In this document: positions 63,549-64,000 of the stretch, piece after piece
Position numbering within the stretch: the stretch's first letter is position 1
Layout of the letters: every line of letters begins with the position of its first letter
Origin: Kribbella sindirgiensis
GTDB lineage: Bacteria > Actinomycetota > Actinomycetes > Propionibacteriales > Kribbellaceae
Assembly (NCBI RefSeq): GCF_004331435.1
Contig: NZ_SJKA01000001.1
Coordinates: 248,001 to 312,000 of the forward strand
Direction of reading: 5' to 3'
Length of the DNA: 64,000 nt
Position numbers and translations under genes: made by a program
Notes under the pieces: generated by a model
What the model was told of the DNA's origin: nothing
What the model saw: only the letters and a program-made list of their open reading frames with translations
The model's database searches: none

Positions 63549-64000
63549 ATGCGTTTCGCCCGCATCACCCTGGGTCTGCTGCTGGCGCTGTCAGGCCTGC
63601 TCGCCGCCATCGCCGGAGCCGTCGCCGCCTTCTGGCTCGTCGGCCCGGACAACACGATCACGACACCTCGCCGAGAGCTCGCCAGTACGGGCCTCGCGGT
63701 CGTCACCGCACCGTCCCTCCTCGACCGGCACGGCCCGACGCTGCGCGTGAGCGCGTCGGGCGACAAGCCGCTGTTCATCGGCGTCGGGCAGGACCTGGAC
63801 GTGCGCGACTACCTCGCGGGGACCGCGCACACCCGGCTGGTCCAGTTCGACCCGCCGGCCACGTTCGGCACCCAGGAGCTGCGCGGCGACACCAAGAAGC
63901 TGACGCCGCCCGGCGAGCTGGACTGGTGGGTCGCGCAGTCCGCGCCCGGTGCGCAGGCCGTCAACTGGCCGATCCAGGACGGGCTGTACGACGTGGTCGT
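63549..64000 (+). CDS. Membrane-anchored or secreted protein, 3' end beyond window
   Basis: At least 150 residues, ATG 63549 with GGGAG upstream. N-terminal signal or anchor helix (ITLGLLLALSGLLAAIAGAVAAFWLVGP), then an extracytoplasmic domain of beta-rich character (LRVSASGDKPLFIGVGQDLDV ... LDWWVAQSAPGAQAVNWPIQDGLYDVVV). No family recognised from the visible part. Confidence 0.75.
   Translation, partial: MRFARITLGLLLALSGLLAAIAGAVAAFWLVGPDNTITTPRRELASTGLAVVTAPSLLDRHGPTLRVSASGDKPLFIGVGQDLDVRDYLAGTAHTRLVQFDPPATFGTQELRGDTKKLTPPGELDWWVAQSAPGAQAVNWPIQDGLYDVV

Overview
This window is high-GC chromosomal DNA of an actinobacterium. The evidence is the GC-rich third codon positions, frequent GTG/TTG starts with ATGA/GTGA overlaps, HAIR (HspR) sites before dnaK, a Zur-type box between zinc-free ribosomal protein paralogs, and a gene content typical of Nocardioidales. 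A Kribbella-like soil organism is my best guess (inference). About 55 protein genes and one tRNA are recognisable. There is no CRISPR array and no intact transposon.

Layout. 1-1.5 kb: start of dnaK with two HAIR operators. 1.6-3.2 kb: a GNAT gene, then an AbiEi/DUF559-type gene bracketed by two palindrome-ended 103-bp repeats. 3.2-15.6 kb: a histidine-utilisation locus on the minus strand (hutH-hutU, a betaine/histidine-type ABC importer, an M20 amidohydrolase, hutF, hutI), with a GNAT gene, a small membrane protein and an IclR regulator on the other strand. 15.6-17.4 kb: a zinc-starvation module (S14, L33 / CobW-like, L31B) around a Zur-like box. 17.5-19.4 kb: an NTF2-like protein and an unusual second histidase-family protein. 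It shares a 16-bp palindrome with hutH, at the same 55-nt distance from the start codon.

19.5-22.3 kb: an oxidoreductase, an ArsR-type regulator and a prenyltransferase-fold protein. 22.4-30.2 kb: a complete kdpFABC-DE potassium-uptake operon led by a 27-codon membrane peptide and preceded by five helically phased direct repeats. 30.3-35.3 kb: a hypothetical protein, PhzF, a MarR-GNAT fusion, and a cysteine dioxygenase-like/amidohydrolase operon facing a LacI regulator across two identical operators. 35.6-40 kb: two secreted proteases (M36, S53). 40.2-43.7 kb: a 21-bp repeat block, a GH116 glycosidase and a small hypothetical protein. 43.7-47.2 kb: DUF779-aldehyde dehydrogenase with a divergent AcoR-like regulator. 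47.2-53.5 kb: a secreted protein, a membrane Fe-S oxidoreductase, a lipoprotein, PhoD phosphatase and a secreted discoidin-like protein.

53.5-56.7 kb: two kinase-like genes, a relic of a tRNA-Gly-targeted integrative element (integrase tail, 17-bp direct repeat of the tRNA), and a MarR gene with palindromic operators. 56.9-64 kb: dCTP deaminase, a large lipoprotein, a three-gene unit encoding an RHH protein, a DUF4097 protein and a small protein, then an SDR, a CPBP protease and a TetR regulator, and the start of a secreted protein cut by the window edge. The most interesting observations are the histidase paralog with a G-T-G triad and its shared operator, the paired terminal-inverted repeats around the DUF559 gene, the Kdp leader region, and the tRNA-Gly att relic whose repeat supplies the start codon of one gene and the stop of another.
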